Shown here: one piece after another, positions 53,367 to 60,665 of the stretch
Position numbering within the stretch: position 1 is the first letter of the stretch
How the letters are laid out: each line of letters opens with the position of its first letter
From: CALIZF01 sp046292445
Lineage (GTDB): Bacteria; Pseudomonadota; Alphaproteobacteria; Rhodobacterales; Rhodobacteraceae
NCBI GenBank assembly: GCA_046292445.1
Contig: JBKBQT010000009.1
Coordinates: 1-64,000, forward strand
Direction: 5' to 3'
Length of the DNA: 64,000 bases
Notes under the pieces: generated by a model
Database searches by the model: none
What the model was told of the DNA's origin: nothing
What the model saw: only the letters and a program-made list of their open reading frames with translations
Program-made: the position numbers and the translations under genes

Positions 53367-54623
53367 ATGCTGCGGGCGGAATTTCAGCGGATCCTCGATC
53401 AGCAGGCATACGAATCGGCACGCGGCGGCCCGCCCGAGGATTTCCCGCAGCTTCCCGACATCCCCGGTGAGCGGTATGTGGACCCGGCCTTCAACCGGCT
53501 GGAGCGGGACCGGATGTGGCATCGGAGTTGGGTCTATGCGATCCACGGCGACGAGGTGCCGGAGGTCGGGTCGTATGTCCAGTGGACGCGGCTGGGCGAG
53601 CCTCTGTTCTTCATCCGGGGCGAGGACGGCGCGGTGCGCTGTTTCTACAACACCTGCCGCCATCGCGGCGCACCGGTGGTGACGGAGCCGTCGGGCAAGT
53701 CGCGTGGCGTGATGTGCAAGTATCACGGCTGGACCTACAACACCCGCGGCGAGCTCATCAACCTGCGGGACCGGCGCGATTTCGTCGGCCTCGACCTCGC
53801 GTGCCGGTCGCTGATCGAGGTGCGCTGCGAGGTGATCGGGCGGCTGCATTTCGTCAACCTCGACCCGGCGGCGCCCCCCTTGCGCGACGGCCTCGGCCCC
53901 GTCGCCGCGGCGCTCGACGAGGTGCGGCCCGATACGCTCGTGCTGGTGGACAAGACGGCAATCCGCGTCGCCTGCAACGTCAAGATCCTGCTCGACGCGT
54001 TCCTCGAGGTCTATCACCTCAAGTCGATCCACCAGAACACCGTGGACCGGTTCCTCGACCATCGCGGCACGGCCATCACGCTCTGGCCGCAGGGCCACAG
54101 CCGCATGGTGACGCCCTACAAGCGCGCCGGCTGGACCGATCCGGGCGTGCGGGGCCTGCCGGAAGTCGAGGGGATGGACAGGTTCTATCGCGATACGAAC
54201 TATTCGATCCTCGCCTATCCCAACTTCGTCTCGCCCATTGCCACGGCCGGGATTCCGGTCCTGTGCTTCTGGCCGGACACGATCGACACCATGACGATCG
54301 AGGTGCACTGGTTTGCGCCGTCCTGGGGCGAGGGGCCGCGGCCCGAGGTCTGGGACATGCGCCTGAAGAACTTCCTCGCCATTCTCGACGAGGATCTGCA
54401 GTTCGCCGACAAGATCCAGAAATCGGTCGAAAGCCGGGGCCTGCGCGGCTTTCCGCTGAACTATCAGGAACGGCGGATCTACCACTGGCACGAGGAACTG
54501 GACCGCCGCATCGGGCGCGCCGACATCCCGGCCGCCTTGCAGGTGCCCGACCGCCTGGGCGCGTGGGTCGAAAGCCCCGGGGCGGCGGTCCCGGCGCGGG
54601 CGGCCGAGGCGGTCGGATCCTGA
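53367..54623 (+). CDS. Rieske non-heme iron oxygenase, alpha subunit
   Basis: 418 residues. Rieske cluster ligands C97, H99 (CRHRG) and C117, H120 (CKYHGW). The catalytic iron site is D210-x3-E214-x-YH217-x4-H222 (DAFLEVYHLKSIH), including the bridging Asp that links neighbouring subunits. Hydroxylates or demethylates an organic substrate with O2. No beta subunit is encoded nearby, so it is probably an alpha-only trimer. GGAGCGGGC before the ATG. First gene of a Rieske-ECH-SDR operon. Confidence 0.93.
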   Translation: MLRAEFQRILDQQAYESARGGPPEDFPQLPDIPGERYVDPAFNRLERDRMWHRSWVYAIHGDEVPEVGSYVQWTRLGEPLFFIRGEDGAVRCFYNTCRHRGAPVVTEPSGKSRGVMCKYHGWTYNTRGELINLRDRRDFVGLDLACRSLIEVRCEVIGRLHFVNLDPAAPPLRDGLGPVAAALDEVRPDTLVLVDKTAIRVACNVKILLDAFLEVYHLKSIHQNTVDRFLDHRGTAITLWPQGHSRMVTPYKRAGWTDPGVRGLPEVEGMDRFYRDTNYSILAYPNFVSPIATAGIPVLCFWPDTIDTMTIEVHWFAPSWGEGPRPEVWDMRLKNFLAILDEDLQFADKIQKSVESRGLRGFPLNYQERRIYHWHEELDRRIGRADIPAALQVPDRLGAWVESPGAAVPARAAEAVGS

Positions 54624-54628
54624 CGGCG

Positions 54629-55432
54629 ATGTCGGCGGGCGCGGCGTCGGGCGCGGCGGCGCCCGTGCTTTATGCGGTGCGCGGGGCGCTTGGCGTGATC
54701 ACGCTCAACCGGCCCGAGGTCGCCAATGCGATGGACGCCGCCGGTTCGGCGATGGTTGACGGCCATGTACGCGCCGCCGAGGCCGACCCGGCCATCGGCG
54801 CCATCGTCGTGACCGGCGCGGGGGATCGGGCGTTCTGTGCCGGCATGGACCTGCGCGAGGCGGCGCTGCGGGGGGCTGGCCATGGGCTCATCCCCGGCGC
54901 GGGGTTCTGCGGGCTGACCGAACGGGCCATCGCCAAGCCGGTCATCGCCGCCGTCAACGGCGCCGCGGTGGCGGGCGGGTTCGAGATCGCGCTGGCCTGC
55001 GATCTGGTCGTGGCCGACGAAGGCACGGTGTTCGCGCTGCCCGAGATCCGTCGCGGCATGGTCGCCTTTACCGGCGGTGTGCAGCGCCTTGCGCGCATCC
55101 TGCCGCGCGCGGCGGCGATGGAGATCATCCTGACCGGCGCGCCCGTGCCCGCCGAACGGCTCGCCGCGCTCGGCGTCATCACCCGCGTCGTGCCGCGCGG
55201 CACGGCGCTCGCGGCGGCCTGCGCACTGGGCGATGCGATGCTCGCGAACAGTTGGGCGGCCATCGCCGGGGCGCGGTCGCTGTTTGACCATGCCTGCGAC
55301 GTAACGCTCGCGGCCAGCATCGCCCATGCCCATGCACGGCGCGACACCCTGCTCGGCTCGGCCGACAGCCGCGAAGGGATCGCGGCCTATGTCGAGGGCC
55401 GCGACGCAATCTTCGGGAAGGACCAGCCTTGA
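54629..55432 (+). CDS. Enoyl-CoA hydratase/isomerase (crotonase), first copy
   Basis: 267 residues. Oxyanion-hole motifs FCAGMDL and NGAAVAGGFEIALACDLV. Both positions equivalent to the hydratase glutamates appear kept (LPEIRRGM and AAAMEIILTG), favouring true hydratase activity. Starts 5 bp after the Rieske gene; its stop overlaps the next start. Confidence 0.88.
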   Translation: MSAGAASGAAAPVLYAVRGALGVITLNRPEVANAMDAAGSAMVDGHVRAAEADPAIGAIVVTGAGDRAFCAGMDLREAALRGAGHGLIPGAGFCGLTERAIAKPVIAAVNGAAVAGGFEIALACDLVVADEGTVFALPEIRRGMVAFTGGVQRLARILPRAAAMEIILTGAPVPAERLAALGVITRVVPRGTALAAACALGDAMLANSWAAIAGARSLFDHACDVTLAASIAHAHARRDTLLGSADSREGIAAYVEGRDAIFGKDQP

Positions 55433-56301
55433 TGACAGACCAGACCACCCCCCCGAAATGGGGCCTGAGCGACGCGGAACTTGCCACCCGCGCGACCGTC
55501 TATCGCCCCGGCCTGCTGGACGGGCAGCGGTTCCTCGTGACCGGGGGCAGCCAGGGAATGGGCAAGGCGATGGCCTTTCTGCTTGCCCGGCTCGGGGCGC
55601 GGGTGATGATTTGCGGGCGCAGCGAGGCGAAACTTGCCGCGACCGCCGCGGCGGCCGACCGCCTGCTGGGCGCGCGGATCGAGACGATGGCGATGTCGAT
55701 CCGCGATCCCGACCAGGTGGATGCGCTGCTCGACGCCTGTTTCGACCGGCTGGGCGGGCTCGACACGGTGGTGAACAATGCCGGCGGGCAGTTCCCGCAG
55801 GATGCCATCGACTATACCCGCAAGGGCTGGAACGCGGTGATCGACCTCAACCTCAACGGCACCTGGTGGGTGATGCAGGGCGCGGCGCAGCGCTGGCGGG
55901 CGCGGGGGCAGGGGGGGCATGTGGTCAGCATCGTCGCCCATGTCGAGCGCGGCATGCCGCAGGCGGCGCATACCTGCGCCGCGCGGGCCGGGGTGATCTA
56001 CCTGTCGCGCAGCGTGGCGACGGAATGGGCGCCGCTGGGCATCCGGGTCAACTGCGTGGCGCCGGGGGCGATCGCGACCGAGGGGCTGGCGAACTATCCG
56101 CCCCATGCCATGGCGCGGATCAACAACGTCAACCCGATGCGCCGGATGGGCGACGGGTGGGATGTGGCCGAGGGGGTGGTGTTCCTGTCGGCGCCCTCGG
56201 GCAACTTCATCACCGGCGAGGTGATGACGATCGACGGCGGGATGCGGATGTGGGGCACCGTCTGGCCGGCGGGCGTGCCCGAGCATTTCAACGTGGTGTG
56301 A
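55432..56301 (+). CDS. SDR enzyme of the dienoyl-/enoyl-CoA reductase type
   Basis: 289 residues. NADP loop VTGGSQGMGKA, NNAG motif VVNNAGGQFPQDA. The canonical Tyr-x3-Lys is not present: the position reads AAHTCAARAGVIYLSRSVATEWA. This is the pattern I associate with peroxisomal-type 2,4-dienoyl-CoA and trans-2-enoyl-CoA reductases (DECR/PECR) rather than with alcohol dehydrogenase SDRs. It probably reduces an unsaturated CoA ester. The ATG overlaps the crotonase stop (TGATG). Confidence 0.85.
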   Translation: MTDQTTPPKWGLSDAELATRATVYRPGLLDGQRFLVTGGSQGMGKAMAFLLARLGARVMICGRSEAKLAATAAAADRLLGARIETMAMSIRDPDQVDALLDACFDRLGGLDTVVNNAGGQFPQDAIDYTRKGWNAVIDLNLNGTWWVMQGAAQRWRARGQGGHVVSIVAHVERGMPQAAHTCAARAGVIYLSRSVATEWAPLGIRVNCVAPGAIATEGLANYPPHAMARINNVNPMRRMGDGWDVAEGVVFLSAPSGNFITGEVMTIDGGMRMWGTVWPAGVPEHFNVV

Positions 56302-56326
56302 GCAGGCGGGCGGCAGGTCGCGGTCG

Positions 56327-57064
56327 TCAGCGCGGGATCATCGCCAGCGCGGCCCGGGTCAGCCCGCCATCCACCACGAGATGGTGCCCGTTGACATAGT
56401 CGGCCTCGGGCGAGAGCAGGAACATGATCGCATGGGCGATATCCTCGGCCGTGCCGAGGCGGCGGGCCGGGATCGCGCCGATGCGGCGGGCGCGGGTGTC
56501 CGGGTCGGCATAGACCGATGTGGACATGCCGCCGTCGATCATGCCGGGGGCGAGCGCATTCACGCGCAGGCCGAGCGGCGCCCATTCCAGCGCCATGAGC
56601 TCGGACAGCGCGGCAAGCCCTGCCTTGGCGGGCGCATAGGCGTTGGTGCCCGGGCTGGTGGTGATGCCGCCGATCGAGGTGACATTGACGATGGCGCCCG
56701 ACCCGCGGGGGATCATCCGGGCCGCCACCGCGCGGGCGACGGTGAAGGCGCCTGTCAGGTTGATCGCGATGGTGCGGGCGAAATCGGCCGTGGTGGTGTC
56801 GATCAGGGGGCGGAACTCGACGATCCCGGCATTGTTGACCAGCGAATCGGGCACCGCACCGAGGGCGTCGAGGGCGGCGACGACCGACGCTTCGTCGGTC
56901 ACGTCGCAGGCATGGGCCGTCGCACCGGGCAGGTCGGCGGCCAGCCGCGCCGCACCCGCGCCGTCGCGGTCGAGGATCGCCACGGCATGGCCGCGCGCCG
57001 TTGCCAGCCGCGCCGTCGCTGCGCCGAGGCCGGCAGCGCCACCTGTGATAACGATCAATGCCAT
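56327..57064 (-). CDS. SDR-family oxidoreductase
   Basis: 245 residues, classical SDR. VITGGAAGLGAA, NNAGIV, Ser of VNVTSIGG and the catalytic NAYAPAKAG (Tyr-x3-Lys). Likely 3-hydroxyacyl-CoA or alcohol dehydrogenase. Divergent from the degenerate adenylate-forming gene. Confidence 0.9.
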   Translation of the reverse strand: MALIVITGGAAGLGAATARLATARGHAVAILDRDGAGAARLAADLPGATAHACDVTDEASVVAALDALGAVPDSLVNNAGIVEFRPLIDTTTADFARTIAINLTGAFTVARAVAARMIPRGSGAIVNVTSIGGITTSPGTNAYAPAKAGLAALSELMALEWAPLGLRVNALAPGMIDGGMSTSVYADPDTRARRIGAIPARRLGTAEDIAHAIMFLLSPEADYVNGHHLVVDGGLTRAALAMIPR

Positions 57065-57079
57065 GCTGGCCTCTCTTTC

Positions 57080-57085
57080 GTATAC
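57080..57085. promoter_or_regulatory. GTATAC palindrome, SDR / AMP-like divergent promoter
   Basis: TTTCGTATACCGTAATATTAG, 16 bp upstream of the minus-strand SDR start in a 91-bp divergent region. Same core as the sites at 50.5, 53.3 and 59.0 kb. Confidence 0.5.
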
Positions 57086-57155
57086 CGTAATATTAGGCTA
57101 CGGACACAAGGATGATCGCTTCGCGGTCCCGACGCAAGCCCCGAGGGAGCCGACC

Positions 57156-58022
57156 ATGCCCCCCGCCCCCGATCTGCTCGCTCTAATCGACGATGCGGCG
57201 ACCCGCTGGCCAGACGCGCCTGCGGTGATTGCCGCGGATGGCACAACGACCTTTGCCGCCCTGGCCGCCGCAACCCGGGCGCCAGCGCGGGTCGGCGAGG
57301 ACGGGCCGGTGGGCCGGATCGCGGCGGCGCTGGCCGGACTGCGGGCGGGCCCCGCACCACGCGCGCGCGGCGCGCTTGCGCTGGCCGGCGCATCCGGCGC
57401 GGCGCCGGTGTTCTTTTCCGCGGCCGGCATCGTGCGGCACGGGGCCGCGCTGGCGGCGCGCCTTGCGCTGACCCCCGCCGACCGGATCGGCGCGTCGCAG
57501 GGGCCCGGCGATCCGGCGTTCTGGGCGGCGCTGGCGGCTGCCGTCGTGACTGGGGCCGCCGTCGCGTTTGACACGGACGACGCGGCGACAACGGTCGCCT
57601 GGCTGCCCGCGGCGCCCCCGCCGCGCCGCGCGGCGCTGCGCCTTGCCGTCATGCCTGCCGCGCCCGAGGCGATGCGCGCGCTGCGTCGGGCGCTGTCCGG
57701 TGTCACCGTGCTAAACGCCCTGCCGGTAGCGGGCACGCTCGGCCCGGTGGTGGTCGGCGATCCGCGCGATCCGGTGCGGACAGTGGCAAGGACGCGCGGC
57801 AGGCCCCTTGCGGGCTGCGAGGTGATGATCGTCGAGCCGGGCACGGGGCAGGATCTGCCGATTGACCGGCAAGGCGAAATCTGGCTTCGCGGCGCCGGCG
57901 TGATGATCCGGGCCGACGCACATGCGCCGCCGCCACCCGGCCTCGAGCCGGACGGCTTTCTGCGCACGGGCCTCGTCGGATCGCTCGATGCCGAAGGGCG
58001 CGTGGTTCTGCGCGCGGCCTGA
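57156..58022 (+). CDS. Degenerate, shortened adenylate-forming enzyme-like protein
   Basis: 288 residues, against 500-550 for the family. The N-terminal LLALIDDAATRWPDAPAVIAADGTTTFAAL and late GRPLAGCEVMIVEPGTGQDLPIDRQGEIWLRG and GFLRTGLVG are recognisable AMP-ligase segments. The P-loop TSGTTGxPKG, the A5 motif and the whole C-terminal lysine domain are missing, and the A7 Asp is replaced (GLVG for GDLG). Catalysis is therefore unlikely. Either a decaying gene with an intact frame or a repurposed protein. GGGAG before the ATG. Confidence 0.7.
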   Translation: MPPAPDLLALIDDAATRWPDAPAVIAADGTTTFAALAAATRAPARVGEDGPVGRIAAALAGLRAGPAPRARGALALAGASGAAPVFFSAAGIVRHGAALAARLALTPADRIGASQGPGDPAFWAALAAAVVTGAAVAFDTDDAATTVAWLPAAPPPRRAALRLAVMPAAPEAMRALRRALSGVTVLNALPVAGTLGPVVVGDPRDPVRTVARTRGRPLAGCEVMIVEPGTGQDLPIDRQGEIWLRGAGVMIRADAHAPPPPGLEPDGFLRTGLVGSLDAEGRVVLRAA

Positions 58023-58045
58023 CGCTTGGGCGACGCGCGTTTGCC

Positions 58046-58837
58046 TCAGCGACCCGTGAATGCCGGGCGCCGCCGGGCGATGAAGGCGGCCGCACCCTCG
58101 CCGAGGTCGTGCCCCGATGCGGCCGCAACGAAGGCATCGCGTTCGGCGGCCATGTGTTCGGCAAGGCTGCGTTGCGGGGCGGCGTCGATCAGGCGGCGAA
58201 AATGGCCGAAGGCGCCCGTCGGGCCCTGCGCGAGGCGCGCGGCGAGCGCGCGGGCGCGCGACTCCACGTCTTCGGCCGGGCAGGTCTCGGCGACGAGGCC
58301 GGCCGCCAGCGCCTCGGCCGCGGTCAGCGCGCGGCCCAGCAACATCATCTGCGTGGTCAGTCCGCGACCGATCCGCTGCGGGAGGAACCAGCTTGCGCCG
58401 CAATCGGGCACGCCGCCGATGGCGTCATAGGCCATCACGAAGCGCGCCCCCTCGTCCGCGATCGCCAGATCCGCCCCGGCGACAAGCGCCAGCCCGGCCC
58501 CCGCCGCAACCCCGCGCACCGCCGCGACGACCGGCGCGTCGCCGGCCCGCAGCGCAAGGATCGCGGGGATCAGCGTGTCGATCAGCGCGCCAATCATCCC
58601 CGGGGCAGCAGCCGGGTCGGCTGCCATCGCCGCGACATCGCCCCCCGCGACGAAGGCCCGCCCCTCTGCCGTCAGCAGGATCGCCCGCACCGCCGCATCG
58701 CCCGTCGCCGCCGCGACCGCCGCCGCAAAGGCGCGCGCCATGGCGATGTCGAGCGCATTCAGCGCTTCGGGGCGGTTGAAGCGGATTTCGGCGACGGGCC
58801 CGTCGATTGCCAGCCTGACCAGTTCGCTCTCGGCCAT
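58046..58837 (-). CDS. Crotonase-fold protein, PaaG-like isomerase
   Basis: 263 residues from the ATG at 58837 (GGAGGGG upstream). Oxyanion motifs FVAGGDVAAM and GVAAGAGLALVAGADL. Hydratase glutamates are not kept; instead GVPDCGASWFLPQRIG matches the PDCGxxW motif of PaaG, the ring-1,2-epoxyphenylacetyl-CoA isomerase, whose Asp is catalytic. It may isomerise an epoxide/oxepin or a double bond in a CoA ester. Confidence 0.85.
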   Translation of the reverse strand: MAESELVRLAIDGPVAEIRFNRPEALNALDIAMARAFAAAVAAATGDAAVRAILLTAEGRAFVAGGDVAAMAADPAAAPGMIGALIDTLIPAILALRAGDAPVVAAVRGVAAGAGLALVAGADLAIADEGARFVMAYDAIGGVPDCGASWFLPQRIGRGLTTQMMLLGRALTAAEALAAGLVAETCPAEDVESRARALAARLAQGPTGAFGHFRRLIDAAPQRSLAEHMAAERDAFVAAASGHDLGEGAAAFIARRRPAFTGR

Positions 58838-58906
58838 CCACCCCTCCGCCGGTTCCTGCGCCATGGCCGGTGCGTCGGCGATCTGCCGACTGGCCCTCAG
58901 CGCGCC

Positions 58907-58912
58907 GTATAC
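58907..58912 (-). promoter_or_regulatory. GTATAC palindrome upstream of the PaaG-like gene
   Basis: CGCCGTATACCCG, 70 bp before the start. One of two such sites in the 228-bp divergent region; flanks are GC-rich, so this is the weaker one. Confidence 0.4.
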
Positions 58913-59020
58913 CCGCCGGCCGGCGCGCGTGCAAACAATGTGTCCCCCGGCCGTCTTGGCGGCCGGAAACCCGGGGATCGGCGCGGCCCGGTAGCTCATG
59001 GACAATCGTTGCTGCCGATT

Positions 59021-59026
59021 GTATAC
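59021..59026 (+). promoter_or_regulatory. GTATAC palindrome upstream of the SDR-ThuA-ligase operon
   Basis: GATTGTATACGGAT, 40 bp before the SDR start. TTGTATAC matches the left part of the FadR/GntR pattern well. Confidence 0.55.
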
Positions 59027-59065
59027 GGATGGCGGCTGTATTCATACTCAAGGGGCGGGCGCGGC

Positions 59066-59827
59066 ATGGATCTGGGATTGAAGGGCAAGAGGGCGATCGT
59101 CACCGGCGCCACCAAGGGTATCTGCCGCAGCCTTGTGGACATTCTCGCCGCCGAGGGCTGCGACATCGCCTTTTGTGCGCGCAATGCGGCCGAGGTCGAT
59201 GCAACGGCCGAGGCACTGCGGGCGCATGGCACGAAGATCGTCGGCGGCACCGCCAATGTGAAGGACGGCGAGGCCTATCAGGCATGGCTCAAGAGCGCAG
59301 TCGATGACCTGGGCGGCTGCGACATCTTCGTGCCGGGTGTGAGCGCGGGCGGCGGCCTCGAGGGCGAGAAAAGCTGGTATCGGGCCTTCGAGGTTGATCT
59401 GATGGGCTGCGTGCGCGGGTTCGATGCGCTGTTCCCGACGTTCAAGGCGCAGGGCTCGGGGTCGGTGGTGTTCATCTCGACGACGGCGGCGGTCGAGACC
59501 TTCATCGCACCGATGGCCTACAACGCGATCAAGGCCTCGCTCATCACCTATGCCAAGCAGCTCAGCCAGGCGCATGGCAAGCGCGGGATCCGCGTCAATG
59601 TCGTCTCGCCCGGCCCGATCCTGATCGAGGGCGGCAGCTGGGACACGATCCGCCAGAACGATCCGGCCTTCTTCGCCTCGATCCTTGCGCAGCAGCCGGA
59701 CGGCCGGATGGGCGAGGCCGCCGAGGTCGCCCGCTGCATCGCGTTCCTTGCATCTGACGCGGCAAGCTGGGTGACGGGGGTCAACCTCGTCGTCGATGGC
59801 GGCTTCACCAAGCGGGTGCAGTTCTGA
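59066..59827 (+). CDS. SDR-family oxidoreductase
   Basis: 253 residues. The cofactor loop GATKGICRS has Cys where the third Gly usually sits; NNAG is replaced by PGVSAG. The catalytic MAYNAIKASL (Tyr-x3-Lys) is intact. It resembles 3-oxoacyl reductase-like SDRs of catabolic clusters. First gene of a three-gene unit with ThuA-like and ligase genes. Confidence 0.88.
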   Translation: MDLGLKGKRAIVTGATKGICRSLVDILAAEGCDIAFCARNAAEVDATAEALRAHGTKIVGGTANVKDGEAYQAWLKSAVDDLGGCDIFVPGVSAGGGLEGEKSWYRAFEVDLMGCVRGFDALFPTFKAQGSGSVVFISTTAAVETFIAPMAYNAIKASLITYAKQLSQAHGKRGIRVNVVSPGPILIEGGSWDTIRQNDPAFFASILAQQPDGRMGEAAEVARCIAFLASDAASWVTGVNLVVDGGFTKRVQF

Positions 59828-59849
59828 TGCGCGCCGGCCGACCCGCGCG

Positions 59850-60665
59850 ATGCTGATCCGCTACGACGCGCGGGCGAACGTCCTCGTCTCGACCAAGGGG
59901 CATCCGTTCGACCGCGCGGCGTTCTGCGATCTCTTCGACAGCTTTCGCGGCATGACCTGGACGCATGTCGAGCAGCCCGCGACGGCGGCGCTCCTGTCGC
60001 CCGAGGGGACGGCGGATTTCGCGGCACTGGTGTTCTACGATGTGCCGGGCATCCAGTTCCGCACGCCCGCACCGCCCGACCTGATCGCGCCCACCGAGAC
60101 GATGAAGGCCGGGTTTCGCGCCTTGCTCGCGGCGGGCAAGCCGATGGTTTTCCTGCATCATGCCATCGCCGGCTGGCCGCTCTGGGATGGCTATGCCGAG
60201 GCGATCGGGGCGCGGTTCTTCTACCAGCCCGGCCGCTACAAGGGGCGCGACTACCCGGATTCCGGCTATCTTTTCCCCGTCACCTACCGCGCCGTGCCGC
60301 AGGGCGCGCATCCGGTGCTGGCCGGGCTGGAAGGCGGGTTCGAGGTCACGGACGAGCTTTACCTCTTCGAGATGCTCGAGGCCGGCATCGTGCCGCTCCT
60401 CGCCGCCGACCATCCCTTTGACAGGGGCCATTTCTACAGTGCCGCCCATGCGTTGAACGGGCGGATGTGGACGCGCGACGGCTGGGATCACCCGCCCGGC
60501 ACGCCGCTGATCGCCTGGGCGCGGGCGGCGGGCAACGCGCCCATCGTCGTCATCCAGTGCGGCAACGACGGGGCAACCTTCGGCAATCCGGCATTCCGGC
60601 GGCTGTTGCGCAATGCCATCGACTGGGTAACCAGCGCAGAGGCGGCGGCATGGGCGCGGGGCTGA
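59850..60665 (+). CDS. ThuA-like (GATase1-fold) protein
   Basis: 271 residues from the ATG at 59850, 22 bp after the SDR. FAALVFYDVPGIQFR, GKPMVFLHHAIAGWPLWDGY and ELYLFEMLEAGIVPLL follow the ThuA/trehalose-utilisation fold. The family includes glycosidase-associated and other poorly known enzymes; its presence in a CoA-ester cluster is unusual. Overlaps the ligase start by 16 bp. Confidence 0.8.
   Translation: MLIRYDARANVLVSTKGHPFDRAAFCDLFDSFRGMTWTHVEQPATAALLSPEGTADFAALVFYDVPGIQFRTPAPPDLIAPTETMKAGFRALLAAGKPMVFLHHAIAGWPLWDGYAEAIGARFFYQPGRYKGRDYPDSGYLFPVTYRAVPQGAHPVLAGLEGGFEVTDELYLFEMLEAGIVPLLAADHPFDRGHFYSAAHALNGRMWTRDGWDHPPGTPLIAWARAAGNAPIVVIQCGNDGATFGNPAFRRLLRNAIDWVTSAEAAAWARG

Noticed and set aside
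53367..54623. Rieske protein as glycine betaine monooxygenase feeding the sarcosine oxidase
   Set aside because: It is 36 kb from soxBDAG, sits among CoA-ester genes and lacks a partner reductase; no sequence feature points specifically to betaine.
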